DNA of 64,000 nt from Castanea sativa (lineage: Eukaryota; Streptophyta; Magnoliopsida; Fagales; Fagaceae): positions 53,979,464 through 54,043,463 of the forward strand of contig NC_134015.1 of the NCBI RefSeq assembly GCF_040712315.1, read 5' to 3'. The notes under the pieces are model-generated. The model did not search any database. It saw only the letters and a list, made by a program, of their open reading frames with translations, and had not been told where the DNA came from. Positions 22,701-34,575 of the stretch are shown here, piece after piece. A program made the position numbers and the translations under genes. Position 1 is the stretch's first letter, and every line of letters begins with the position of its first letter.

Positions 22701-24934
22701 AAGAAGTTGCTTTTGTAGTTTGATTATGCTAGCATTTGTCCCTAAATTTTCTCTAACATTCTCTAAAAAGCTGCTTCCATCAAAATGTTTAGCAATTTTA
22801 TTAAAAACAGCTTTTGCGATTGTAGTCTTTCCTACTCCGGGAAGGCCATACATCCCTACCACGCAAACTTCATCTAACCCAATATCTAAAAGTGACTCTA
22901 TGGCCTTTGCACGAGAATTTATTCCAACTGGATATTCAGCAACATATAACGGCATCCAATTTAATTTAGCATTTGATATTTCTTCAACAATGTTTTGGAT
23001 GAATTGAGATTCAGATTTATATGTAGCGTTGCTGACAATCATATAGCATAAGAAAACATATAATTAGATAGATTAGCAGATGAACTACGAATTCAAGATA
23101 TCTAGTAGTGAGTTATAGCACACAACTGTCTTTGATATTAACATCATATTAGAAATATAAAAATACATGAGAGAAACTCGTAATTGGACCTTGTTAGACT
23201 ATTTAACTTTGTACTAGATCAGTGGTGGCTTCAGGAATTTTTTTAGATTGGTCATTAAAAATTTAAATTAAAAAAAAGTTAATAAAAATAAAACTTGAAT
23301 ATACGTATTGACATCACAAAAAAGAAAAGGCTCAAATACATGAAGTTTTTTATTTTCCTTTTACAAGTTTTTATATTTTGAAATTGTTGTATGATAGTTA
23401 TACTATCAATGCTAGCAGCTACATCTTTTTCAATGTAAACAGCTAAGCAATCATTAAACTATTGATCTCCTATTCAATTACCCATATATTGCGCATTGAC
23501 ATCACACCAAAAAAAAAGCGCTAAAATACCTGAAGTTTTTAAATTTCCTTTCACAAGTTTTTATATTTTGAAATTATTGTATTATAACTTTATTATCAAT
23601 ACTAGCAGCTACATATTTTTCAATAAACACTGTCAAACAATCATTAAACTATTGATCTCCAATTCAATTACCTATATATTGCCTAAATAAATAACAATAT
23701 AAATAAAATGCATTATCTTTTTGGAAAAATGTCACATAAATCCAACAAATTCAGCTAAAGACTAAAGTAAGCACTAACGGACTAGCTAATGAAAAATGTG
23801 CATTTTAAAAACAAAATAATAATGATTTTAAAATATACCCTTTGTCAACACAATTTAAAAAATTACAATTAAATTAATTTGGGCTTTTAGACTAATTTTT
23901 TTGTTTGGGCAATTTTTGAAAAGTGCTCCGTTCATAACATTTTCGCAACACTTTCACAACAAAGCCTATAAGTGGTAAATTTATACTAGTTCTAATTTGA
24001 ACCACCAATAATAGCCCGCAACTTAGGATTTTTTATGAAAGTGTTGCAAAAATATTATGAACATAGCATTTCACGCAATTTTTTTGTTCAACATTCAAGG
24101 AACTAAAATTTTGGAGAGGTTGAATTCTATTTTTAATGGGCTCAAATTTTTATTTAGAGTGTTCAATTTTTTTTTAAGTGGTCAAGATTTTTTTTTTAGG
24201 TGGTCAATGACCCATGGTAATTTAAAATTCAAATTTTCTTTAAGGTATATAAAGTAAATTTTCAAGGTTAGGGTGGTCATGTGACGACCCTAATTAACAC
24301 TTGACACCGCCCCTGTACTAGATGATATGATCAAAATAGAATACTTTTGCATGCAGTGGTTATGACAAACCAGATTAGTAGTATAAAACTAGTAAACTCA
24401 TGAATCATGATGTCAACAATTAGATACATACCCTTTCTTATAATGCCATCCAGATGCCTTAGCTGCTTTTTCAAGAGCATCCCTCCACCTCTGCACCTTG
24501 TCCTTGTTATTCTTGAACTTCTTTTCATGATTAGCCAGTGCAATTCCAAAGTTTCCATTTTGATTTCGTATTTCAGATGGATCAACATTGTAAAAAATTG
24601 GACGAATTTGAACCTCTTGGTCCTTTTCTCTACACTCAACAATCTCAGCAAGTTCATCCAAGCACCATTTGGACTCTGCGTAGTTTTCAGAGAAGACAAT
24701 AACCAAAATCGATGAATTTTTTATGGCTTGGATAAGTTTTTCCGAAATTTCTTCTCCCCTCGGAAGATCAATATCATCGATGAAGGTGTTAATGCCTTTG
24801 TTGCACAAAGCCTTATATAAGTGGCTGGTAAAACCTTCGCGGGTATCTTCACCTCTAAAGCTCAAGAAGACAGCATACTCCCATCGGCGAGTGGAAGAAG
24901 AAAAGCTGGCTCCTTCATTGTTCAGGGAAGCCAT
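19754..24934 (-). CDS. TIR-NBS-LRR (TNL) immune receptor with C-JID, 5 exons
   Basis: Intracellular immune receptor. Exons: 24934-24432 (TIR), 23031-21891 (NB-ARC), 21679-21407 and 21310-20510 (LRR), 20395-19754 (C-JID). All junctions are GT-AG, phases agree, and the sum is 3,360 bases, i.e. 1,119 residues. The TIR has the YAVFLSFRGEDTR motif and SKWCLDELAEI with the glutamate expected for NADase activity. NB-ARC has P-loop GLPGVGKTT, kinase-2 VLIILDDVDD, GSRAIIT, GLPLAL, FLDIACFF and MHD (SMHDLIQQMG). The LRR part has repeated LxxLxL units (LEYLDLSSCRNL, LEILSLENSGI). The last exon has duplicated DPQ..YFPSETEG / DPQ..HFPSETEG motifs and the jelly-roll start TPKWFNHQSVGNS. The start ATG is the first in frame and fits the usual TNL leader. 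Intron 1 (1.4 kb) carries a TE insertion. No inactivating change is seen, so it may be functional. Confidence 0.93.
23307..23681. repeat. Tandem duplication, 188-bp unit
   Basis: Two adjacent copies begin with attgacatcac at 23307 and 23495. Both contain acaagtttttatattttgaaa, ctagcagctacat and caatcattaaactattgatctcc. They differ at many positions, so the duplication is old. Confidence 0.85.
23930..24062. mobile_element. MITE with ~30-bp TIRs
   Basis: The left end gttcataacattttcgcaac and the right end gcaaaaatattatgaac are inverted repeats, and the match continues into actttcacaa / ttatgaaagt. The element is about 133 bp and has no ORF. It lies inside the larger insertion of TNL intron 1. 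Confidence 0.75.
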
Positions 24935-25132
24935 TGATGGGATCTATAAATGGAAGATTAAAAAAAGAGTGAATTGAATCAGAGAAAGAAGTAGGAATCA
25001 GATCAGTGCAACAAGATATGTGTTTGGAATGCAATTAAAGAGAAGAAAGTATTAGAGTGGGGTGTAGGTATAGGAAAACGAAAAATGCAGATCTTTTTAA
25101 ATTAAAAAAAAAATAGTTGTAGAGTAAGAACA

Positions 25133-25705
25133 CTAGTGTAAACACACCTGTACAATTGTTCTTCGTTCCATATTTACCCTAGTATTTGCAGAGAATGACA
25201 AGGCAGGAAGTGTGTAGGCAGGAATTGTGTTCATAATGTTCTGAACACTAATAGCATTTTCTGCATCAGTTTCACCACAGTCATTTTGAGCATTTGGAAC
25301 TGTGACTTGTAAACTTGTGGTTGTTTGTTGGATTTCCTCGGCGCCAACTTCTGCACGCAGCTCCAACTTTATGTACAACTCAATAGCACTTACTTGGGCT
25401 GTCCTCTCCATCTTGTCAAACATGATATTCACATGTTCGTCTGCTTCTAGCGTCATATACTTGTAATTAATCTGATGCTTGAGGACTTCATGTGGAGAAC
25501 GAAAAGTAATTTGTATGTCGTGCAAAGCAGGGTTCACACACAATTTTTTCATAACTATCATCTTTAAATCATTAAGGGTCTTCAACTTATGATCAATTTG
25601 AGCATAATAGCACTTTATACCCGGCCCTTCAAATGGCAATCCCTTGTTCGCATTGACATTGTTAAGCGGACCACCGTAGTATAGGTTTATATCTATTACA
25701 GTCAT
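25133..25705 (-). pseudogene. MULE transposase N-terminal fragment, second element
   Basis: An open frame of 190 codons starts INLYYGGPLNN, then FEGPGIKCYYAQIDHKLKTL, ITFRSPHEVL and YMTLEADEHVNIMFDKM. It is colinear with the protein remnant of the first MULE (9026-8500) with many substitutions, so the two belong to different copies of one superfamily branch. It ends before the Cys/His DNA-binding part. It lies about 200 bases upstream of the TNL start, in the same orientation. Confidence 0.8.
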
Positions 25706-25956
25706 TGTGAACCTATTAGAGTCAATTGTAATATGTTAGTTACAAAACATTTTATCTAGTCAAAGTAGAAAACATTTTATTTAGTCAAAGTACAAATTCC
25801 AATTCATTTAAAGGACATATCTTTCATTACATTCTTACGTTAGACAAAAAATGTCTTCAAATTAGTCCTGATAAAAAAACCTAGCTATATAACCGTTTCA
25901 TACCCAATACAAAAAAGCCCAAATCCTTCTTGGGACTACCTATTTCATACCCAATA

Positions 25957-25990
<34 letters not shown>

Positions 25991-26620
25991 AGCCAAAATC
26001 CTTCTATGATCATGATAAAAACACACTCTTGATAAGAGCCTAACATTACTAAAGATGCTGAATAAATTTTGCTAACAAAAACCATGCAAATAAATACTCA
26101 AAATTTACACTAAAAAAACAAAGTTGTATATATTCACAATATCATCGTATCTTAACTAAATTATGTTAAGTATCTACCAAATAAATAAACAAAGTAAAAC
26201 CCACACCCCAACAATAAATAATACCAAACTACAATGGCAATAAAACCCCAACCTGAAATGTAAATTTGTTAAGAGGGAGGGGCAGTTACAGAGAGAGGCC
26301 ATGTGGTGTGAGATAAAGGCAATGTGGTGTGAGACGTGTAGGCGTTATGGATGAGTGAGCAGTGAGGCATTGGGTTTGTTCTGGGTTTGAGTGTTTCTGT
26401 TTTCTGCTGAGTGTGCTACGTGTTTTAGTTTTATGCTGACATAAACCGATCGAGTCTTGTAAACTTAAGTTTACTTTTTATAAACTTGAGTTTGTAAGAC
26501 TCGAGATCCATGAGGCAAAAACACCTCCACATCAGCAAGTGGAACTCGAGTCTTTGAGACTCGAGTTTTATATGAAACTCGAGCTATAAATACTCGAGAT
26601 GTTACTTTACTGAATCATTT
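25706..26620. mobile_element. Arm of the second MULE relic with CTCGAG palindromes
   Basis: This holds AT-rich sequence with a 30-base poly(A) at 25959-25988, then a subterminal cluster at 26448-26605 with palindromes such as actcgagtctttgagactcgag and gactcg variants. The layout matches the right arm of the MULE at 10188-10506. No matching inverted arm was found left of 25133, so the element is truncated and its exact right end is uncertain. Confidence 0.6.
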
Positions 26621-29177
26621 TTAACGTATGCTAACTAACAACATACAATTCCAAAATTATGCTAACCTGCAAATTACACTCACATGTGTACATTAGTGAG
26701 TGCATAATAGAAAAAGTGGTGAAATTTACCCAATATTGCTCAAAACTCACTCACATCAGGCTATGTATTACTGTGTAAATATGCAAGCTAGTAGCTAGTT
26801 ACAATGACCATGTAAATATACACCATTACTTTTTTTGTAGCTTTGTACTTTAATTTTTTATAATATTTTCTGTCCCCTCCCTCGTCATATTATCTCTCTT
26901 CCTCTAACTCTATTCTCTAACTATCTCCTCTTGAATTCCAGCGTCTCTACAAATTCATCAAAATCATCCTAAATTTAGATCTAAACTCATGAAACCCATT
27001 TACAAAAATTTAGATCCCAAACTCATCAAACATATATGAATCATTATACCCATTATACAAAAAAAATAAATAAAAAATCATCAAACCCATATTGCACAAA
27101 AGAAGGAGAAGAAGAAGAGGTAGAGGAGAAGAAGAAGCACCAGCACCAGCAGCGGCGAAGAAGAAGAAGAAGAAGCCGTAGAGGTGAAGAAGAAGAACCA
27201 GTAGCGACAGCTGGGCGGCGAAGAAAAAGCAGAGCAGCGGCAGCGGTGGCTGTGAAGAAGAAGCAGAGCAGCAGCAGCGGTGGCAACATGGCTGAGAGAG
27301 GGGTGAGAGGCGACAGATTTAATTTGTGGCCCACCTCAAAAAAAAAAAAGTTTGTGTCTGTGTGATAAAAAAAGCCATCGGATATTAAATTGGGGATTCT
27401 TGAACTACAAAATAGATATGTATCAGGTACAATGAAGCCAAAAACAGAGAGAGAGAGAGAAACCGGTCACTAGTGCGGTTAAACCCACAAAACCGGAAAT
27501 TTTATTTTTGCAGGAAACCGTTCCAACCACGGTCAAACTGTCCGGTTGTCGAAACCGTACACAGGTTTGCCGGTTTCTTTCCCCAAATTATTTTTTATTT
27601 TTCTAAAAACGCAATGGTTGTCAGGACTCAAAAGCCGAAGTTACCTCTTTTTTTGCCGGATCTGTTTGTTTGGGGAGAGACTGACGAGATGGCTTGAAAT
27701 AGATTAGAGGCTTTTTCCAGATCTTCTTGTTTGGAGGGTGAATAAGTGAAGTAAGCGAGATTGAGGCTGGCCTGGGTTCTGATCGTGAAGTGAGGCGGAG
27801 GTAGAATGAGAGAGATGATTGAGAACTGAGAGAGGGTCAGTGAAAGAAAAGTCTGTCAGTGTGAGAGTACCATCATAGATATATTTTTTCTATTAGCTTA
27901 TATTCTAATGTTCTAAATGAAAAATGCATTTAAATAAATTACTGGCTTAAATAAAAACCAAAAAATAACTAGTTTATTTTGTTTATCTTTTTTTGTTTTT
28001 CACCGTGTATCTCAAAACTTTTTACTAGAGATTAATTATTATTCGTGATGCGTTGACCCTAATTGAGGAGCACACTAGTCGAACTTAAAACAAGCACTTT
28101 AAGACCAAGAGATCAATCACTTGGTCAATCCACATAGGTTTTATCTTTTAATTATTAAAGAGTGAGATAAATAGATTTAAGCATGTAAACAAGGGAAGTA
28201 AAAAAAAAAATGCATGTAAGTGCTTATGAATTCAATTGGTTTGCTGGTTGCTTAAAGGAAACTAAGCCCTCCTAATGGATAAATAGACTATTTCTTACTC
28301 AATAATAAATAATTTTTTAGCTTACTTTATTAATTGTTAAGTCATATAAATAAATAGTTTTACAAATAAAACTAACAATTAATTTTTTTTTTTAAAACCT
28401 AATTTTTATCTAATAATTAAATTTAAAAAAAAACCCTAATTTTTATCTAATAATTAAATTTTTTTTTTAAAACCCAAATTTTATTTACTACAAGTAGATA
28501 AGAATTATTCAAATATTAAGCTAACAATTTATCCTAATATTATCTAATTATTGAACTCCTAAAAAGATATTAAGAACAGTGTTAAAGTTTCCCTTTTTCA
28601 AGCCCGCGCTCCTTGGTACCAATGACAAGAAATCAATTCACTGTCAAAATTATCAGCATTGCGTGTGGAGCCTCATGAGAAGATTAACCCAAAAGTGGCC
28701 TAATACAATCTAAACCCAAGCCCAACTATGACCCAAGAACTAAGCACAAAATTAAGAATAACTCAGATTTTTTCTTTGTTCCTCTTGTTTCTTGAGTGCA
28801 CTTGTATTCATGTTTTTGTTAAGTGCGCCCCACTGTTTCGCCTAACAACACCACTACCCACCCACGTGACCTCGTGAAGCCCAATGAAGTAATTACCAAT
28901 TAGAGTGATTTTACTATCCAAACGTTTTTAAACTCTGCTTGCCAATTTGTCATCTGCCAATATTGATACTAGCTTGTATTTTTTTTTTTTTAATAATATG
29001 TTCTTTTTATAAAAAATTTATTTAAGGTGGGTGGGTATCCTTCTAATTGTTATATTATAATAATTATTATGATGCTATTATTATCCCAAGTTTAACAAAT
29101 CAACATATAAATAAATAAATAAACATTGTATTTTTGTTGGTGAAAGTTATAAATGAAACATACAATTGAAAAAATAG
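26621..29177. other. No recognisable gene; purine-rich low-complexity tract
   Basis: Bases 27095-27290 are dominated by gaagaagaag and agcagcagc. The 109-codon ORF there is only a translation of low complexity. A short (ga)n lies at 27446-27461. Bases 27900-28610 are a diverged, same-orientation relative of 62260-62750 (gcatttaaataaattactggctta, attaaagagtgagataaat, ttaagaacagtgttaaag). No gene is seen. Confidence 0.6.
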
Positions 29178-29317
29178 AGGCCTGTTTGGTAAGAGATTTC
29201 TAATAACGTTATTGTTGTTTTGTAAAAATACGTGTGGGTGGAAAAGTGTGTAGAAATACATGTAATGTTGTTTAAACACTGAAAACCGTTGTTTAAACAA
29301 CAATAACAAACACTCCC
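29178..29317. mobile_element. MITE, complete copy at the start of duplication copy B
   Basis: It starts ggcctgtttggtaagag and ends caataacaaacactccct, i.e. imperfect inverted termini. The interior gtgtgtagaaatacatgtaatg matches base 5 onward of the window, which is how the duplication was anchored. Confidence 0.6.
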
Positions 29318-30656
29318 TATATCTTTTTATTTAATTGGATTATTTTAATAAATTTTTTCTATTTATACTAATTTAATATAATTATTTATATTTTAAATAA
29401 TTATTAAACTAATTATGACTTATTATAGGTCTGGGTCTAAAAATCATAGCCAGTTATATGATGCGTATACACCCAATCTATGGTGTACGTACCTTCTATA
29501 TTTATAGTCTCACAGAAAATATCTTTTATAACAGATATACCAAATCAACCATGTTTTACACTACGAACTCTTGTAGTCTCGCCTGTAATACTAGTAACAA
29601 TTCTTACAAGGAATACTTTTAATAATACAATATTCTGTTGTACCTTTACAATGGATTTTTCTAATGGAATCAATTTTAGTAACTTTAAAAAAAAAAACAT
29701 ATAAATTTTATCAAAATCAATTGTATCATAACAACAAAAATTAAACTGTGAAGTAAAAACTAAGCATATTAATGGAGTAGTTCAATAAGCTACTTCTACC
29801 TTCTTTTCCTTATCAAAAGGGAGTAATACATGAAGAGCAATTTGCATACTCATTTAACTGGCATCCTTACAAGCAGTTTTTCATGAATTATAAAGAATTA
29901 AAGCAAATTCTAAGATAATGCCTAAATTTCCCAGAAATAATAATAATAATAATAATTTAAAAAAAAAAGATAATTTCTAAAGCCCTAAAGTTAAACATTC
30001 GATATTTTAAAAACAAAATGTTAATTTAAACATATCAAGAAAATCTATTTTGTTTAATACATGAATGAGTTTCCTATAATAAATAAGATGCAAAATATTT
30101 GGATTTAAATATTAATGAAACACCACATCATATCAAAAAAGGGGATCTAAAATAGACCAAAGGGAAAGGATTTGTTGCAAACTAAGTTACAGTAACTCCT
30201 GCTAAATACACACATATCAAGTGGCAATTTGGTGAAAAATTCAATTTTGACAATGAAGTTTTCATTTAAATATAAGCCTAGACAGGTGTTTATTTGAGGC
30301 ATTAACATGTTTGCCTTTTTGCAGGAGTTGTTGCAACCTAGTTTGCAGCAACTCCTTTCCCTAAATGAAAACAAAATTATTATTTTAAATAACATTATTT
30401 TAATAAGTATCAGTAAAAAAATTCCATGCTATAAATTAATCAACTACATCAATTAATCTTGTGCACTTACAAATTATTTTTAGATTTGAAGTGTTGCAAA
30501 CTCTTTTGAGATTCCTTTTCCCAAAAAAAAAAAAAAAAAAAAAAAAAACTCCTTCAAGATTGTCTCATTAGTTACAAAATAAGTTTTCAATTTTATTTTA
30601 AATTATCGATGGTCAATTTATTGAGATTTAAGAATGAAAATCTCAATTTTTTATTT

Positions 30657-30816
30657 TGATTTCCAGTTAGCTCAATTGGTAAAGTTTTTTATGATTGAAT
30701 AAGAGATCTAGAGTTCAATCCTTATCTACACAAAAAACTGATTAGTGTCTTGGTTTGATGATAAAAAACTACCATCAAAAGCGGATGCTATTGATTAAAA
30801 CTCTCTTAAAAAAATG
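30657..30816 (+). mobile_element. tRNA-derived SINE (copy B)
   Basis: Same element as 1466-1622 with a few substitutions; A box at 30668-30679 and an A-rich tail after actctctt. Confidence 0.7.
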
Positions 30817-31509
30817 GAAATCAATTTGAAAAAGGGATAAGATGAAAGGACAACAATCCTCAAGCCAAATTGTGAGCCCTCCGTAGTCCTCATCTTGTAA
30901 TTAATGTACTTGCCAACTAAATATAGAAAAAAGAAAAATTAATGATCCTCATAATTCATGGTTAGGGATTTGATTAGCATTAGGTCAAATTTTTCTAGAA
31001 ACGTTAAGTTTGATTTTGGTTTTTTTTTTTTTTTTTTGGTTGTCCAATTAGGGTAAATAGGATTTTTTACATTGTTCCCAACTTTTAATTTTCAAAATTA
31101 TGGTTTTCACCCTTTTTTGAGATTTAAAAAACAATTTTGACTCGTTAATCGAGGTCGGACAAAATACGGTATCAACAATAGCTAGGACTGAATTTTCTAT
31201 CATTGCATGTAATATTTCTAGTCTGACATAAAATATCTCTTATAACAAATATACCAAATCAAGCATGTGCTTCACTACCAACTCTTGTAGTCTCACCTAC
31301 AATACTAGTAATAATTCTTACAGTGAATACTTTTCCTTTTTTTTTCTTTGATTCATAGTATGGGACTTAAAAGTAAATTTTATTTATTTTTCCCTTAAAA
31401 AAAGTAATTTCTTTCTTAAATAATTGAATTGTTACAAGAACTAGAAAATGGAAATTTGAACTTCAATTCTTTTCATAAGGAAATCAGTAAATATAAATAA
31501 ACTATAAAG

Positions 31510-32060
31510 CTCTTCTCTGGAATCTGATGGTGCAACGTCTGAAAATGACAGAAACTCAAGTGTGGGTGCTGTTATAAGAGATGCTACTGGTTCTGTTCAT
31601 GTTGCTTGCTGTAAATATCTTCAGGGTCAATATTCGGTGGAGGAAGTTGAAGTGCTAGCTGTGGAGTGTGGTCTAATTCTAGCCAGGGAGCAGAAGCTTT
31701 CTCAAATTATTTTGGAATCTGATGCTTTAACTACTGTCAATAGAATCATAGCAGCTGATACTAATGGCTGTCTTGGTCATTCATATCAAGGTATTCGTTG
31801 TTTGCTTTCCTCTTTTAGCTGCTGGAAAATTAAACATGTGAAAAGAGATTACAACAAGGCAGCACATGAGTTGGCGCAGTATGCAAGGCAGAAGGAAATG
31901 TCTCAGGTCTGGAAGGGAGTTTGTCCTCCCATGATAGTGCACGTTGTCCAGGCTGATTGTGTTTAGATTGTACTGTGTTGAGTTTTCTTTTGCTTTGTTG
32001 TACTCCCTTTTCAGTATGGTAATGAAATTCCAGTTGGTTGTTGTTTCAAAAAAAAAAAAA
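31510..32060 (+). mobile_element. 5'-truncated LINE 3' end with RNase H domain (copy B)
   Basis: Encodes the same RNase H segment as 2270-2820; within the shared 134-codon stretch I see one amino-acid change (K to E near the C-terminus). The same UTR and a 12-13 base poly(A) follow. The near absence of amino-acid change reflects the recent duplication more than selection. Confidence 0.8.
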
Positions 32061-32581
32061 TTGGCAACTAAAAAAGTAAATTATTAATGTAAGATAAATT
32101 GATATATTTTATGACAATGACTACATTGTTACATAATAAATCAATCGTGATGAGTGATGGCTATGTTTTACATCAATAGTTATTAACCAAGTGAATCTTT
32201 AAAATTCTAATTGAGTATTTTTTTAAGTTCAAGCAGCTCTCATAATTTTAAATATGAATTCATGTGAGACTAATTGTATTGTTTATAGTAATTTCTAGTT
32301 AATAAAAAATGGTGCCTTCGTTGGTGGTATTTTTTACACCTTAAAACTGATATCATGAGTTCAAATTAATCTTTATGTTCCTGATTCATTCATTGACATG
32401 AAGCTGGTTTGGATAATTAACTTGCTAGATTTTTATAATTCATTACTCATTTTTTATTTCCGCATATTTTAAAGATATAAAGATATAGTTGTATAGAGAA
32501 AATGCTATGTAATATGGCCAAAGACCTTAACTGGGTTTATGCAAATGTATGATCATGCAAGAATGTGCATCTTTGGAATCT

Positions 32582-32724
32582 ATTTGTACAAATAAATTGG
32601 TACCAAAGAGTGGAATAAAGCCTTTTGTTGATTTGTACCGATAAAAAATTGGTTCTAAAAAATGGAATAAAGCCTTTTGTGGATTTGTACAGATAAATTG
32701 GTTCCAAAAAGTTGAATAAAGCCA
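32582..32724. repeat. Three-unit minisatellite, copy B
   Basis: Identical organisation to 3342-3484; no change in unit number since duplication. Confidence 0.85.
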
Positions 32725-33028
32725 TTTATAATTTAGGCAAATCAATTACTTTTAAAGTCAACTTTTAAACACAAAACAAAAGAAAATGAAGGCATGTTTG
32801 GTTAGAAATTTTTACTATCGTTGTTTAAGCGTTGTGAAAATACGTGTAGGTTAAAAAGTGTTGTGAAAATATGTATTGCAGTGTTTAAACACTGAAAGCT
32901 GTTGTTTAAGTACATATACCAAACACCCCCGAAATGGTGGAAGTTGTTTCTACTCTCAGTGAGGACATTTTACTCGTCTAAGTATCTTTTTCTTGCTATT
33001 TGTTTTGTGGTTGGATTTCTCTAAATTA

Positions 33029-34004
33029 GGGTAAATCACAAGTTTAGTCCCTAATCTTTACATTGTTTTTCAATTTGGTCCCTAACATTTCAAATGTTTT
33101 ATTTTAGTCTCTAACATTTTCGATATTGTGTCAAAATAGTCTCAGCCGTTAAGTAGTGGATTGAAAAAATTGATGTGACTGATGGTGAGATTAAAATATT
33201 ATTTTTATGTCACATAAGATGTCATGTGTCCTTAATTTAAAAATAAAATATTTAGAATTAGTTTATCTTCATATTTGAAAGTTTTCTTTTCTTTTCTTTT
33301 GCTTTCTTGGTAATCAAACAGGTTAAAAACCCAGAATTCCATCCTTTTCCCACATTTTCCCAAGGTTTTCATAATTTCTCTGGCCATAAAAAACCTTCAG
33401 TAGAGGAACAATAAACAATAAATGAATTTCTCTAATGTTTTTTCTCTCACCTCTTCTTCCTCTCACATGGATTTGGTGATGCCAAAGCTAAAGCGTATAA
33501 TGGGAATGGGAAGACATGCCTAGTGGAAAGCTACAGCGAAGAACGCAGATGACATGCTCGGTTCGGCTTTCATGCAATTTAGCTCTAAGAAGAAGCGTAA
33601 GGAAAGTATTGGTGGCAGTGAGGCTATGAATTTGGGAGAGATTGCTTGGAATATGAGGGGTGTTGAGGGCAAATGGGTCATTGTCAAAGTTCATGAAGGA
33701 GGACATTCAGGGTGTTACGTCACTGATGGTGTATGTGGTGATGATGTTTAGTTGATTTTGCTTGGCATTTGGAGGAGCATGATTTGCATCATTAGGCAAC
33801 TTGAATTACTTGCATGTTATGGGGAGATCAATCCTCTTGGTGAGTTTTTGATGAATGGGTGTGGGTCTTGCTTAATTGGGCTTCCTCTATTTTTTCTAAG
33901 TTTATAATGTGTGTTTGTGTTTGGTTAATCATGTCAGCTTTTTCCATGAGATTAGGATTAAATTGACACATTTGAAATTATAAGGACCAAACTTGTGCTT
34001 TATT
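33029..34004. mobile_element. Non-autonomous TIR element, copy B
   Basis: Counterpart of 3789-4763. The right terminus reads gtgctttatt here versus gtgctttacc in copy A, so copy A keeps the better inverted repeat. Confidence 0.55.
33421..33751 (+). pseudogene. Broken copy of the 109-residue hypothetical ORF
   Basis: Aligned to 4182-4511. A CAG codon of copy A is TAG here (33521-33523), ending the frame after about 33 codons. The downstream part stays open from 33554 to 33751. Confidence 0.6.
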
Positions 34005-34350
34005 AGTATAAATTACTGTTTAGAATTAGTACTAAAATGCCATTGATTACTAAAAAAAAAAGATTACTAACATGTATAATAAATAAATATGAACATTTTA
34101 TTTAAAAAATTAAAACAGTCGTTGTTTATTACCATATGTTATAGAATATCCTTAAATCCAGCTCATATCCTAGGATTTTATCTCAAGTGAACTCTATAAA
34201 CTAATGAGTTTAAAGGGTTATAGATTCCACGTGGATTTTGTCACTTTGAGTTTGGGTCATTGGCGTGGCCCCAAAACCAAAAGTACATAAAAGAACACAA
34301 CATCATTGAAAGTTAGGAACTATACGCAGTTTTTCTTTTTCTTTTGGATA

Positions 34351-34575
34351 CACTACAAGAAAATTGACCTATTGCGGCAGGTACAAAAAAAGCCGCTATA
34401 AGTCGCCTATTGCCGCAATATACCAGAACTATTGCGGCGTGCCAATGGCCCGCCGCAATAGTTCTGGTATATTGTGGCGTACTATAGTGGTGGGCCAATG
34501 ACCCGCCGTAATAGGGGACTTATAGCAGCCTTTAGCTTACATATAGCAGCGGGCCAATGACCCGCCGCAATAGGC
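34351..34575 (+). mobile_element. CACTA transposon terminus with subterminal repeats
   Basis: The sequence cactacaagaaaa is the classical CACTA (EnSpm) terminus. It is followed by many short attgcggc/gccgcaat repeats in both orientations, including long inverted pairs around gccaatg-gcccgccgcaata, the subterminal repeat structure typical of this superfamily. It abuts the end of duplication homology (ggata), consistent with insertion there. I did not find the opposite terminus (ttttcttgtagtg), so the element is truncated or rearranged. Confidence 0.8.

Larger units (their letters stand above)
23220..24313. mobile_element. 1.1-kb insertion in TNL intron 1 with 10-bp TSD
   Basis: The sequence tgtactagat occurs at 23210-23219 and again at 24314-24323, bracketing the segment. 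Its ends (cagtggtggcttcagg... and ...ttgacaccgcccc) are weakly inverted. A 9-10 bp TSD with such ends fits an old non-autonomous Mutator-like element. Inside are a 188-bp tandem duplication (23307-23494 and 23495-23681) and a nested MITE (23930-24062). No coding potential is seen. Confidence 0.7.
29234..34350. repeat. Segmental duplication, copy B
   Basis: Colinear with 1-4964 and 10585-10756. It carries the same SINE (30657-30816), LINE 3' end (31510-32060), minisatellite, MITE and TIR element. It lacks the 5.6-kb MULE and so preserves the empty target at 34207-34215. It has ~60 bases near 31047-31110 absent from copy A and lacks ~27 bases present at 10676-10702. The alignment to copy A stops exactly where the CACTA terminus begins (34351). 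Confidence 0.93.

Noticed and set aside
27036..27365. 109-codon Arg/Lys/Glu-rich ORF
   Set aside because: Pure translation of gaa/gca repeats; no conserved feature.
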